A stretch of DNA of 64,000 nucleotides, taken from NCBI GenBank assembly GCA_963696645.1, contig CAVOKY010000013.1:1-64000 (forward strand), written 5' to 3'. Every line of letters starts with the position of its first letter. Positions within the stretch are counted from its first letter, which is position 1. Source of the DNA: JAMXLO01 sp963696645 (GTDB taxonomy: Bacteria > Pseudomonadota > Alphaproteobacteria > Acetobacterales > Acetobacteraceae). The notes under the pieces were generated by a model. The model was not told where the DNA came from and did no database searches. It saw nothing but the letters and a program-made list of their open reading frames with translations. A program made the position numbers and the translations under genes. Positions 9,091 to 16,800 of the stretch are shown piece by piece.

Positions 9091-9181
9091 TTCCCCTCCC
9101 CTTGCGGGAGGGGTTGGGGGAGGGGTTCTGATATCAGACCGCTCCGCCCCTCCCCCAACCCCTCCCACAAGGGGAAGGGAG
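9091..9181. repeat. CCCCTCCC / GGGAGGGG inverted repeat between rplT and pheS
   Basis: Arms of about 33 bases (CTTCCCCTCCCCTTGCGGGA to GGGGTTGGGGGAGGGG, and the near-complement CCCCTCCCCCAACCCCTCCC to AAGGGGAAGGG) surround about 20 bases containing CTGATATCAG. As RNA it would form a long GC-rich hairpin between rplT and pheS. Similar C/G-tract palindromes are common in alphaproteobacterial gaps. Whether it tunes pheST expression is not known. Confidence 0.7.
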
Positions 9182-9189
9182 CGATCTTG

Positions 9190-9543
9190 TCAGAGCGCGG
9201 CCTGCACCTTCCTGACGATCTCCGCGAACGACGCGGCATCGTCGTAGGCGATCGCAGCCAGCACCTTGCGGTCCATCTCGATGCCAGCCTTCTTCAGCCC
9301 GGCGATGAACCGGCTGTAGGTCAGGCCGTGCTCGCGAACCGCGGCGTTGATGCGCTGGATCCACAGCCCGCGGAAGTCGCGCTTCTTGTTGCGCCGGTCG
9401 CGGTAAGCGTACTGCAGCGACTTCTCCAACCGCTCCTTCGCCGCGCGATAGGTGGTGGAGGTGCGCCCGCGAAAGCCCTTCGACTGATCGAGGACCTTTT
9501 TGTGGCGGGCATGGGTGGTGGTGCCCCGTTTGACGCGTGCCAT
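9190..9543 (-). CDS. rplT: 50S ribosomal protein L20
   Basis: A 117-residue L20 at standard length, with the basic N-terminus MARVKRGTTTHARHKKVLDQ and the core YRDRRNKKRDFRGLWIQRIN. It binds 23S rRNA early in 50S assembly, and in enterobacteria it also represses its own operon. It lies 12 bases after rpmI, the usual order. infC, often the operon's first gene, is not next to rpmI here. Confidence 0.97.
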   Translation of the reverse strand: MARVKRGTTTHARHKKVLDQSKGFRGRTSTTYRAAKERLEKSLQYAYRDRRNKKRDFRGLWIQRINAAVREHGLTYSRFIAGLKKAGIEMDRKVLAAIAYDDAASFAEIVRKVQAAL

Positions 9544-9555
9544 ATGCCTGCTCCC

Positions 9556-9759
9556 TCAATCCAGCCCGTAGGGGGCCCACTGCTTCACCGTGCGCGCATC
9601 CATGTCGGTGAGCGTCTGCATGCGACGGTTGGAGCGGATGGCCTTGTGGGTGCGGGCGGACAGGTTGTGGCGCTTGAAGCCGGGCCCAGCCTTCACCTTG
9701 CCGGTCGCCGTGATCTTGAATCGCTTCTTGACCGACGACTTGGTCTTCATCTTGGGCAT
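9556..9759 (-). CDS. rpmI: 50S ribosomal protein L35
   Basis: A 67-residue L35 (MPKMKTKSSVKKRFKITATG, HNLSARTHKAIR) of normal length. The ATG was chosen because AAGGAGAACC precedes it; longer in-frame extension upstream has no family similarity. It is the first gene of the rpmI-rplT-pheS-pheT operon, so the promoter should lie in 9760-9996, a 237-base gap shared with the divergent gene at 9997. Confidence 0.96.
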   Translation of the reverse strand: MPKMKTKSSVKKRFKITATGKVKAGPGFKRHNLSARTHKAIRSNRRMQTLTDMDARTVKQWAPYGLD

Positions 9760-9996
9760 TTGGTTCTCCTTTCTTGCGGCGGCTTGCGGCGAGCGCAGCC
9801 GGTCGCGGCCGGGCATGCCCATTTCAGGCCCGGACGCGCGATCAGGGGCGGCTGTATAGCGGCGGGGGTTGGGGGGTGCAAGCGACCGGCAGCGGAGACA
9901 GCCGGATAGATTCCGCACCATCGCTGACCGCGGCTTGCCTCGGCCTGGATGCCGGGCGCACCAATCTGCTCTCAGCCTGAGGGTAATGTGGTCGCC

Positions 9997-10554
9997 ATGC
10001 ACAGTACTTGTTTCGTCGAAGGCTACGTCATCGTGTCGGAGGATGGCATGCTCGCGGATGCTACCGGCACCATGCCGGACGCGTTGCAGTTCGAGGCCGA
10101 TCAGCGCTTCTTCGAGCATGGCCTCGACGCGGCCGATGTCGTGGTGAATGGGCGGCACTCGCAAGAGCGGCAGGCGCGATCGCATCTGCGGCGGCGATTG
10201 GTCCTGACCCGGCAGGTGCCGGCCATCGCCGCCGATCCGTCGAATGAACGGGCGCTGCTCTGGAATCCGGCCGGTGCATCTTTCGAGCAGGCCCTGGCGG
10301 CGCTTGGGCCGCCGATCGCCCGCGTTGCTGTCATCGGCGGCCCCGACGTGTTCGGGATGTTCCTGGACCGCTATGATCTGTTCCACCTGACGCGAGCGCC
10401 CGGCGTGCGACTGCCGGGCGGGCGGCCGGTGTTTCCCGGTGTGCCGGCGCGGACGCCGGAGCAAGTGCTGGCGAGCCATGGCCTGCACAGCGGCCGGCGG
10501 CAGGTGCTCGATCCGGCAAACGGCCTGGCGGTCGTTACCTGGGAACGTCGGTAG
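9997..10554 (+). CDS. Dihydrofolate reductase / RibD C-terminal-like reductase
   Basis: A 185-residue protein with the DHFR/RibD-reductase fold pattern: N-terminal GYVIVSEDGMLAD in place of the usual SLDG segment, central RVAVIGGPDVFGMFLDRYD, then FHLTRAPGVRLPGG and VFPGVP. The family reduces pteridine- or pyrimidine-like substrates with NADPH. The first strand is unusual and the substrate is unknown. The start (MHSTCFVEGYVIV) is the ATG just before the first conserved strand; an upstream in-frame ATG at 9949 would add 16 unrelated residues. Divergent from rpmI and 33 bases before the kinase gene. Confidence 0.6.
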   Translation: MHSTCFVEGYVIVSEDGMLADATGTMPDALQFEADQRFFEHGLDAADVVVNGRHSQERQARSHLRRRLVLTRQVPAIAADPSNERALLWNPAGASFEQALAALGPPIARVAVIGGPDVFGMFLDRYDLFHLTRAPGVRLPGGRPVFPGVPARTPEQVLASHGLHSGRRQVLDPANGLAVVTWERR

Positions 10555-10587
10555 TGTCCCGATGCAGATTGACGCAAGCTCCGGCGC

Positions 10588-12663
10588 ATGAGTGAAGGCA
10601 CCAGTGGACCTGCTGCGTCGTGGCCCAGCTTTGCCCTGCCGCAGGGAACTGTCGTCAACGGCTACCATATCGAGCAGGTACTCGGCAGCGGTGGGTTTGG
10701 CATCACCTACCTCGCCCACGACCTGCTGAAGCAACGCTTCGCCATCAAGGAATATTACCCGCGGCAGTTTGGCACCCGGAACGGCCTCAGTGTCGTGCCG
10801 GCGTCCGCTGAAGACGTGGCGCTGTTCGAGGAATGCCGGGAACGCTTCCTGCGCGAGGCGCAGGCCCTGGTTTTGCTCGGCCGCGCTGCCGGCACCAGCG
10901 ACGGCATTGTGCGCGTGCGGACCTATTTCGAAATAAACGGCACGTGCTTCCTGGTTATGGATTACATCGAGGGCGCCAGTCTCTCGACCGTGATGCGCCG
11001 GGAACCCATGGGCCTGACCGCCGAGCGCGTGCGCTCGCTGCTGATGCAGTTGCTATCCAGTATTCGAATCGTTCATAGGGCCGGCCTGATGCATCGCGAC
11101 ATCAAGCCGGCCAACATCATCCTGCGGGATGACGATAGGGCGGTGCTGATCGATTTCGGGTCAACCCGCCAGGCGGCCCGCAGCGATACCACCACCTATA
11201 CGCAGATCTATTCAGGTGGCTATGCACCACCGGAGCAGATGCTTGGCCTGCGTCAGGGGGAATACTCCGACATCTACGCAATCGGCGCGGTGTGCTACCG
11301 CGCGATCGGCGGCACGGTTGTGGACGCGATGACGCGGCAGAATGCCGTAGCTGCCGGGCGGGCTGACCCACAACCCCCGGCGGAGCAGATCGGCGCGGAA
11401 CGGTATCCAAGGCAATTGCTCGCAGTGATCGATGCGGCACTGGCAATTGACGCGACGCAACGGCCACAGAACGTCGACGACATGCTCGCGACACTGGGCC
11501 GCGGTGATGCGGATGATGACGCGACAATTGTGGCGAGGAAGCACCAGTCGCCCGCCACTCAGCCGCAGCGCCGGCGCGGTGCATGGGGCGCGGCGGCAGG
11601 CGTTGGCGTGCTGGCCTTGGTCGGTGCGGGGTATTGGGTGCTGCGGGATCATCCTACCACACCGCCGGCTGTCACGCGTCAGGAGGTCGCCGCGATCACG
11701 CCGGCCCCGGCAGCACAGAGGCCGATCACAACACCGCCGTCGCCGCTTCCCCAGCCGCGACCGCCGGAAGCCGACGGCGCACCGCCGCAAGCAACTGCGA
11801 TGAACGAACAGCCGGCCGCACAGATCCCAGTAGCACCCTCTCCATCGCCGCCGGCCGAGCGCCCACAGCGCGAGGCGATCGCGGTGCCGCCGCCACCCGT
11901 GCAAGTGCCCGCAGCAACACCACTCGAAATTGCGCGCGCCGCGGCACGGTCAGTACCCTGCTCGGTGCTGAACGTCGCGGGCGACCCGGACGGCATGCGC
12001 GTTTCGGGTGTGGCACAGGCTGGACAGGAGCTTGATCGATTGCTGGCAGACTTAGGCGGCGCAGATCACTACAACGATGACATCACCCGGATCGATCGGT
12101 TTGCCTGCGGCCCGATCGCGGTAGTCGGCGACCTTGTCCGGGACACCTGGTACAACACGAAAATACCGCTTGCGATCCAGCTTGATCAGCGCAACCTGGT
12201 GAGCGGCGCACGCCTCGTGATCAATGTCAGTGCGGCGCAGCCCGCGCTCTACATCGATCTTTATCAGGCCGACGGATCGGTGCATCACCTGCTGCGCCCG
12301 GCACGATCCGGCGCGACCGGAAAACAGCTCGCGGGATGGATCGCCACGCCACCGCCGGGACAGCGGCTGGTTGTTGCGCTTGGCACCGCAAAGCCACTGA
12401 ATCTGGACACGCGACCAGAAACTGAAAAGGCCGCCGATTATCTGGCAGCGCTGCTACCACAGCTTCAGAATGCCGCTGAGCAACCAACCGCCGACCTCGC
12501 TATAGTGACGGTGCACGCCGCCGAGCCTGTCGCAAAGGCAGTGCAGCCGCACCCGAGCAACTTGCGGTCCGACAAGTGCGCCAATATCGTCAGTCGCGTC
12601 CAACTGGGGGAAACATTGTCCGATGCCGAACTCGCGGCGCTACGGACCGAGTGCCGGTCCTGA
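10588..12663 (+). CDS. Membrane-anchored Ser/Thr protein kinase with DUF4384-type C-terminus
   Basis: A 691-residue Hanks-type kinase. The glycine loop LGSGGFGITYLA precedes Lys54 (FAIKEYYP), the catalytic loop MHRDIKPANII has His169 and Asp171, and the DFG Asp is at 189. After about residue 310 comes one membrane helix (about 332-353), then about 100 residues rich in Pro/Ala, and a periplasmic part. Its end (ARLVINVSAAQPALYIDLYQ and following) resembles DUF4384, often attached to bacterial kinases. The layout suggests a cytoplasmic kinase sensing an envelope signal. The next gene, 25 bases on, encodes an OmpA-like lipoprotein, a plausible partner. No type VI secretion genes are nearby. Confidence 0.85.
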   Translation: MSEGTSGPAASWPSFALPQGTVVNGYHIEQVLGSGGFGITYLAHDLLKQRFAIKEYYPRQFGTRNGLSVVPASAEDVALFEECRERFLREAQALVLLGRAAGTSDGIVRVRTYFEINGTCFLVMDYIEGASLSTVMRREPMGLTAERVRSLLMQLLSSIRIVHRAGLMHRDIKPANIILRDDDRAVLIDFGSTRQAARSDTTTYTQIYSGGYAPPEQMLGLRQGEYSDIYAIGAVCYRAIGGTVVDAMTRQNAVAAGRADPQPPAEQIGAERYPRQLLAVIDAALAIDATQRPQNVDDMLATLGRGDADDDATIVARKHQSPATQPQRRRGAWGAAAGVGVLALVGAGYWVLRDHPTTPPAVTRQEVAAITPAPAAQRPITTPPSPLPQPRPPEADGAPPQATAMNEQPAAQIPVAPSPSPPAERPQREAIAVPPPPVQVPAATPLEIARAAARSVPCSVLNVAGDPDGMRVSGVAQAGQELDRLLADLGGADHYNDDITRIDRFACGPIAVVGDLVRDTWYNTKIPLAIQLDQRNLVSGARLVINVSAAQPALYIDLYQADGSVHHLLRPARSGATGKQLAGWIATPPPGQRLVVALGTAKPLNLDTRPETEKAADYLAALLPQLQNAAEQPTADLAIVTVHAAEPVAKAVQPHPSNLRSDKCANIVSRVQLGETLSDAELAALRTECRS

Positions 12664-12688
12664 TCGTATTCGCTTCGGCTGCCTTTCC

Positions 12689-13879
12689 ATGCGGCGCGCG
12701 TGGCTTGTCGGTTCAATCCTGGCATTCATCGCGAGTTGCGCACCAACAGCGCCGAACACTCCGATTGCGACCACAGCCCCGCCGCCGGTGCAAGCGGTGC
12801 CATTTCCGGATGCCGTGCTGAACGCTGCCAATGCGGTGTTCTCGAGTGCGCCGGTCAGCAGCCCACACCAGGTCGTGGTGATCGATCCGCTGGTCAACGG
12901 CGTCACCGGTGAGCAGTCGACCGCGACCCAGCAGATACAGGATCGTATCGTCGCTCTGGCGCGCGAGAAGTATCCGCAATTCGACATCGAACCATTCACC
13001 GCTGCCACGGTGAGCACGGCGCCGTATGTGATGGTTGGCACGTTCACGCCGGTGAATGCGCGGGGCCAGACCGCCGGCATACGCGAGGCCTTCCGTTTCT
13101 GCCTGGTGATGGTCGATCTGCATGCCGGCAAGACTGTCGCCAAGGGCGTGGCGCGTGCGCGGCCGGACGGTGTCGATTCCACCCCGATCAGCTTCTTCCG
13201 CGACAGCCCCGCATGGAGCAACGACGCCAACATCAAGAGCTATATCGACACATGCCAGGCCACGAAGGTCGGCGATGCCATCAGCCAGACCTACCTGAAT
13301 GGCATTCTCACCGCTTCGATCATCAGCGAGGCGATCAATGCCTATGACGCCAGCCGCTACCGCGACGCGCTCGATCTCTACGTGACCGCGCAGAAAACGC
13401 AGGCGGGAAATCAGCTACGGGTTTACAACGGCCTATATCTAACCAATTGGAAACTTGGCCACCACGATCAGGCGGCGGAGGCATTCGGCCGCGTGGTTGA
13501 TTTCGGATTGAACAACAACACTCTGGGGGTAAAGATTCTGTTCCGGCCAGGCTCGACAGCTTTCGATACCCAGGAGCAGACCACCGGCCCATACGATATG
13601 TGGCTGAGGCAGATTGCCGCTCATAGTGCAAGCCGGAATGCGTGCCTGCAGGTCACCGGCAACAGCAGCCCGACGGGCTCCGCCGCACTCAACGATCAGT
13701 TGTCGCAGTTGCGGGCCGAGTATGTGCAAGGACGATTGGAGACGGATTCGCCCGTCTTGCGAGGGCATGTCATCGCGACAGGTGTCGGCGCGAAGAACAA
13801 CCTGATCGGCACAGGCGCCGATAACATGTCGGATGCACTGGACCGCAGGGTCGATTTCAAGGTGATCCCCGCCTGCTGA
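12689..13879 (+). CDS. Lipoprotein with TPR-like and OmpA-like C-terminal region
   Basis: A 396-residue protein. The signal peptide MRRAWLVGSILAFIASC ends in a lipobox (Cys17). Residues of about 60-210 form an unidentified alpha/beta region (VVVIDPLVNGVTGEQST, YVMVGTFTPVN). A TPR-like pair follows (YRDALDLYVTAQ, LGHHDQAAEAFGRVVDFGL). The C-terminus has degenerate OmpA/MotB features: ILFRPGSTAFD, LQVTGNSSPTGS, RAEYVQGRL and ALDRRVDFKVIPAC. OmpA-like domains grip peptidoglycan. The start was chosen at the signal peptide; upstream codons in frame overlap the kinase. It is probably co-transcribed with the kinase 25 bases upstream. Confidence 0.75.
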   Translation: MRRAWLVGSILAFIASCAPTAPNTPIATTAPPPVQAVPFPDAVLNAANAVFSSAPVSSPHQVVVIDPLVNGVTGEQSTATQQIQDRIVALAREKYPQFDIEPFTAATVSTAPYVMVGTFTPVNARGQTAGIREAFRFCLVMVDLHAGKTVAKGVARARPDGVDSTPISFFRDSPAWSNDANIKSYIDTCQATKVGDAISQTYLNGILTASIISEAINAYDASRYRDALDLYVTAQKTQAGNQLRVYNGLYLTNWKLGHHDQAAEAFGRVVDFGLNNNTLGVKILFRPGSTAFDTQEQTTGPYDMWLRQIAAHSASRNACLQVTGNSSPTGSAALNDQLSQLRAEYVQGRLETDSPVLRGHVIATGVGAKNNLIGTGADNMSDALDRRVDFKVIPAC

Positions 13880-13974
13880 GCAGCGTTTCGGTCGCTGATG
13901 CACGGCGGCTATCGGATACGCGGTATTTCAGCCATGCAGCGGCAACCGTATTGACCACATTGGGTGTGTGGATA

Positions 13975-14169
13975 ATGGATCAGCAGAGCACAACTATCTC
14001 CGAACTCGCGGGTGTGGAAGCCGATCTCGTCTATCTCGCCCCGATGACGGAACGGCCGCACAGCTACACATACGATCCGCCGCCCGGTGTTCCGCGCCTC
14101 AACACGGTCAACACACCGCTGCCGCGCGAAAGTATCGAACTTCGCACGATCGCCTTCCATTCGGCGTGA
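13975..14169 (+). pseudogene. Short ORF resembling the N-terminus of a CmcJ/NvfI-family hydroxylase
   Basis: A 64-residue frame (MDQQSTTISELAGVEADLVY, then LAPMTERPHSYTYDPPPGVP) ending two bases before the SDR start. The LxYLAP...SYTYDPPPGVPR pattern is how CmcJ/NvfI-type 2-oxoglutarate hydroxylase-like proteins of about 270 residues begin, judged from memory and without alignment. Here nothing follows the first 45 or so residues, so it looks like a truncated remnant left by a deletion that brought the SDR close behind. It might still be translated and couple translation to the SDR. Confidence 0.4.
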
Positions 14170-14171
14170 CA

Positions 14172-14921
14172 ATGCGCGGACTGGACGGCAGGCGGGTTAT
14201 TCTGACCGGTGGCGCGAGCGGCATCGGCCGCGCCGCCGCACTGCGCCTGGCGGCGGAAGGCTGCGTGCTGGGAATCTTCGACCTGAACGCAGCCGGTGCA
14301 CACGAAACCGCGGCACTATGTGCCGGCGGGCAGGCGAAGGCCTACGGCGTCGATATCACCGACCGCGACCAGATTGCTTTGGCGCTGGCATCATTCGAGG
14401 CGGAGTGCGGTCCGGTGCAAGGGCTGGCGAACATCGCGGGATGGGATACGCCGCGCGCCTTCCTCGATACCGACCGGGCGCTGTGGGACAAGCTGATCCA
14501 GATCAACCTGTATGGACCTCTGAATATGCATCATGTGGTCGTGCGCGGCATGGCCGAGCGCGGCTTCGGCCGCGTGGTCAACGTCGCGTCCGATGCAGGG
14601 CGGGTAGGTTCGTCGGGCGAGGCAGTGTACGCTGCATGCAAGGGCGGCATCATCGCATTCACCAAGACGCTGGCGCGCGAACTGGCGCGCAAGGGCGTCA
14701 CGCTGAACGTGCTGTGCCCTGGCCCGACCGATACGCCGCTGTTCGACAACTTCCGCGCGGCGTCGCCATCCATCGGCGACGCACTGGCGCGCGCCATTCC
14801 GCTGCGACGATTAGGCGACCCGGACGACTACGCCGGGATGATCGCATTCCTGCTGTCGGACGATGTGGCCTACATGACCGGCCAGACGATCAGCGTGTCC
14901 GGCGGCCTGACGATGGCGTAG
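14172..14921 (+). CDS. SDR-family dehydrogenase, BadH-like
   Basis: A 249-residue short-chain dehydrogenase: NAD(P)-binding GGASGIGRA near residue 13, NIAGWD, SDAGRVGSSGEAVYAACKGG with the catalytic Tyr and Lys (YxxxK), CPGPTDT, and a C-terminal GQTISVSGGLTMA. The NIAGWD...NMHHVVVRGM...SDAGRVGSSGEAVYAACKGG track is closer to BadH, the 2-hydroxycyclohexanecarboxyl-CoA dehydrogenase of Rhodopseudomonas, than to generic FabG. Neighbouring CoA-ester genes fit an alicyclic or aromatic acid role. That substrate is inference. The ATG lies two bases after the upstream remnant's stop. Confidence 0.78.
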   Translation: MRGLDGRRVILTGGASGIGRAAALRLAAEGCVLGIFDLNAAGAHETAALCAGGQAKAYGVDITDRDQIALALASFEAECGPVQGLANIAGWDTPRAFLDTDRALWDKLIQINLYGPLNMHHVVVRGMAERGFGRVVNVASDAGRVGSSGEAVYAACKGGIIAFTKTLARELARKGVTLNVLCPGPTDTPLFDNFRAASPSIGDALARAIPLRRLGDPDDYAGMIAFLLSDDVAYMTGQTISVSGGLTMA

Positions 14922-14982
14922 GTTACGCTGTCCCTGCGCGAAGCAACGCGACGGCTGTCATCGCGAAGAGCACAGTGACGAC

Positions 14983-15119
14983 TGTCATTGCGAGGAGCAA
15001 GGCGACGAAGCAATCTCCAGCGTAAATGGGCGCGAGATTGCTTCGTCGCCTTGCTCCTCGCAATAACAGAAGGCTGCGCTCCTCGCAATGACAGGAGGCT
15101 ATGCGTCTCGCAATGACAG
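14983..15119. repeat. TCATTGCGAGGAGC palindromic repeat, copy 1
   Basis: A near-perfect inverted repeat: 35-base arms 14983-15017 and 15034-15068 (34 of 35 pair) around a 16-base loop. Two extra partial right arms follow (CTCGCAATGACAGG near 15080-15119). The same family occurs at 23521, 35583 and 40172, always between genes. This copy lies between the converging SDR genes and could act as a transcript terminator. Confidence 0.8.
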
Positions 15120-15131
15120 GGCATCAGAGAG

Positions 15132-15893
15132 TCAGCCAAGCTCGATCCGGCGACGAAATTGCTCGTCGCGCAAACTGAATTCCTTGCCCGCGAGATCATC
15201 AGCCTCGGAGGAGCACAGATAGACGATGGCGCGCGCGGGATGCGCGACCGGCGTAAGCTGCTCACGCGGAATCTTGCTGATCGGATTGATGCCGGACGCG
15301 CGGATGAGCACCTGCATGTCGGTATCCGTCGTGCCAGGCTGAAAGCCGAACACGCGAATGCCGGCGGCGCGATGCTCGAGATCGATCGATCGCGTCAGCA
15401 TCGCCAGCCCCGCCTTGCCGGCACAATAAGCGCTCCAGCCTTCCTGCGGCCTCAGCGCCGCACCCGACGACACGTTGATGATGTCACCGTGCCCGCATTC
15501 CAGCATGCCGGGCAACACCGCACGGATCGCATAGTAAGCACCGATGAGGTTGATCTCGATGCTGCGCGCCCAGTCGGTGGGATCGCTCAAGCCGACCATG
15601 GCGATGGGCTCGATGACACCGGCGTTGTTGACCAGCGCATCCGGCGAGCCAAGGCGTTGCGTGGTTTCCTGCACCAGACGCTGGCAAGCCGCAAAGTCGG
15701 CCACATCGCATGCCATCGAACTGGCGTTGCCGCCGGCAGCTTTGATGCGCTGAACGTTCGCCTCGATCCGCGCGGCATCGCGCGCCGCGAGCATGACCGA
15801 CACCCCGGCACGTCCAAGCGCAAGCGCTGCCTCCGCGCCGATCCCACGGCTCGCGCCGGTGACGATTGCAACTTTTCCTGTCAGGGCCTGCAT
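15132..15893 (-). CDS. SDR-family oxidoreductase
   Basis: A 253-residue classical short-chain dehydrogenase: TGASRGIGAEAAL (NAD(P) loop, about residues 10-22), VNNAGV, the catalytic SSGAALRPQEGWSAYCAGKA with Tyr and Lys, and QPGTTDTDMQ after it. The substrate is unknown. The ATG at 15893 (MQALTGKVAIVTGAS) is preferred over the ATG at 15908 because GGAGG lies five bases before it and family members begin here. It converges with the BadH-like gene and is divergent from the hydrolase-fold gene at 16012. Confidence 0.85.
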   Translation of the reverse strand: MQALTGKVAIVTGASRGIGAEAALALGRAGVSVMLAARDAARIEANVQRIKAAGGNASSMACDVADFAACQRLVQETTQRLGSPDALVNNAGVIEPIAMVGLSDPTDWARSIEINLIGAYYAIRAVLPGMLECGHGDIINVSSGAALRPQEGWSAYCAGKAGLAMLTRSIDLEHRAAGIRVFGFQPGTTDTDMQVLIRASGINPISKIPREQLTPVAHPARAIVYLCSSEADDLAGKEFSLRDEQFRRRIELG

Positions 15894-16011
15894 CGCCGCC
15901 GCCTCCATGATTGAATTGTCGGTATCGCTTTACGGCACGAGCGGCCGATTGGACAAGCGGGGCTACTGGTGAGTATCCTGGGCTCGAAGCAAAGTGCCGG
16001 AGGGGGCGTGG

Positions 16012-16788
16012 ATGCCGACCTGGAATGAAACCGCGATGAATATCGCCGGGAACAAACTGCATCTGACGCGCGGTGGCAGTGGCCGGCCCGTGCTGGTTCT
16101 GCACCATGACATCGGCACGCCGGATCGGCTGCCTTTCTACGACATGCTGGCGCAAAATTTCGATGTGTTGGTGCCGCATCATCCGGGCTGGGGCAAGTCC
16201 GAGCGGCCGCAATGGCTGCGCAGCGTGCGGGACATCGCGGCGATTCACAATTGGATGCTGACGGATATCGGCGTCAGCGACGTATCACTTGTGGGCCTCG
16301 GTTTCGGTGGCTGGATTGCCGCGGAAATGGCAAGCCAGGCGCCGACTGCATTCCGCAAGCTGGTACTGGTCGGTGCCATGGGCATCAAGCCGCCCGAGGG
16401 AGACATCGCCGACCAGGCCATCGTGTCGTATCTCGACTACCCGCAGGCAGGATTCCACGACCAGGCCGCATTTACACGCGTCTATGGCGACGTATCGACG
16501 GATCAGCTCGAGCAATGGGACATCTGCCGCGAGATGGTGTTCCGCACTGCGTGGAAGCCTTACATGTACAGCCAGACGCTGCCACATCTGTTGGGTGGTG
16601 TGCGCGCGCCGGCACTGGTGGTGTGGGGCGACGATGACCGGCACGTACCGCGCAGCGCCGGCGATGCCTACGTGAAGGCGCTGCGCAATGCCCGGCTGGA
16701 GACCGTACCCGCGTGCGGCCACTACGTGGACATGGAGAAGCCGGACGAACTGGCGAAACTTGTCACCAATTTCGTCAACGCGAACTGA
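16012..16788 (+). CDS. Alpha/beta hydrolase-fold protein with altered nucleophile elbow
   Basis: A 258-residue alpha/beta-hydrolase-fold protein: VLHHDIGTPDRLPFYD (oxyanion-side segment), HHPGWGKSERP, nucleophile-elbow region LVGLGFGGWIAAEM, acid strand VVWGDDDRHVP and His in ACGHYVDMEKP. The elbow reads G-L-G-F-G where catalytic members have G-x-S-x-G, so the usual Ser nucleophile is replaced by Gly. It may be non-hydrolytic or use other chemistry. The ATG at 16012 is preferred over a GTG at 15994 because AGGGGG lies six bases before it. The flavin-dependent monooxygenase gene starts 12 bases downstream. Confidence 0.75.
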   Translation: MPTWNETAMNIAGNKLHLTRGGSGRPVLVLHHDIGTPDRLPFYDMLAQNFDVLVPHHPGWGKSERPQWLRSVRDIAAIHNWMLTDIGVSDVSLVGLGFGGWIAAEMASQAPTAFRKLVLVGAMGIKPPEGDIADQAIVSYLDYPQAGFHDQAAFTRVYGDVSTDQLEQWDICREMVFRTAWKPYMYSQTLPHLLGGVRAPALVVWGDDDRHVPRSAGDAYVKALRNARLETVPACGHYVDMEKPDELAKLVTNFVNAN

Positions 16789-16800
16789 GGGGAGCGGACC

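Noticed and set aside
10588..12663. Ser/Thr kinase as part of a type VI secretion system
   Set aside because: No tss genes within the window; the kinase is paired only with a lipoprotein.
14983..15119. Possible CRISPR-like array from repeated CTCGCAATGACAGG units
   Set aside because: Units are arms of one inverted repeat with irregular spacing, no equal-length spacers and no cas genes.
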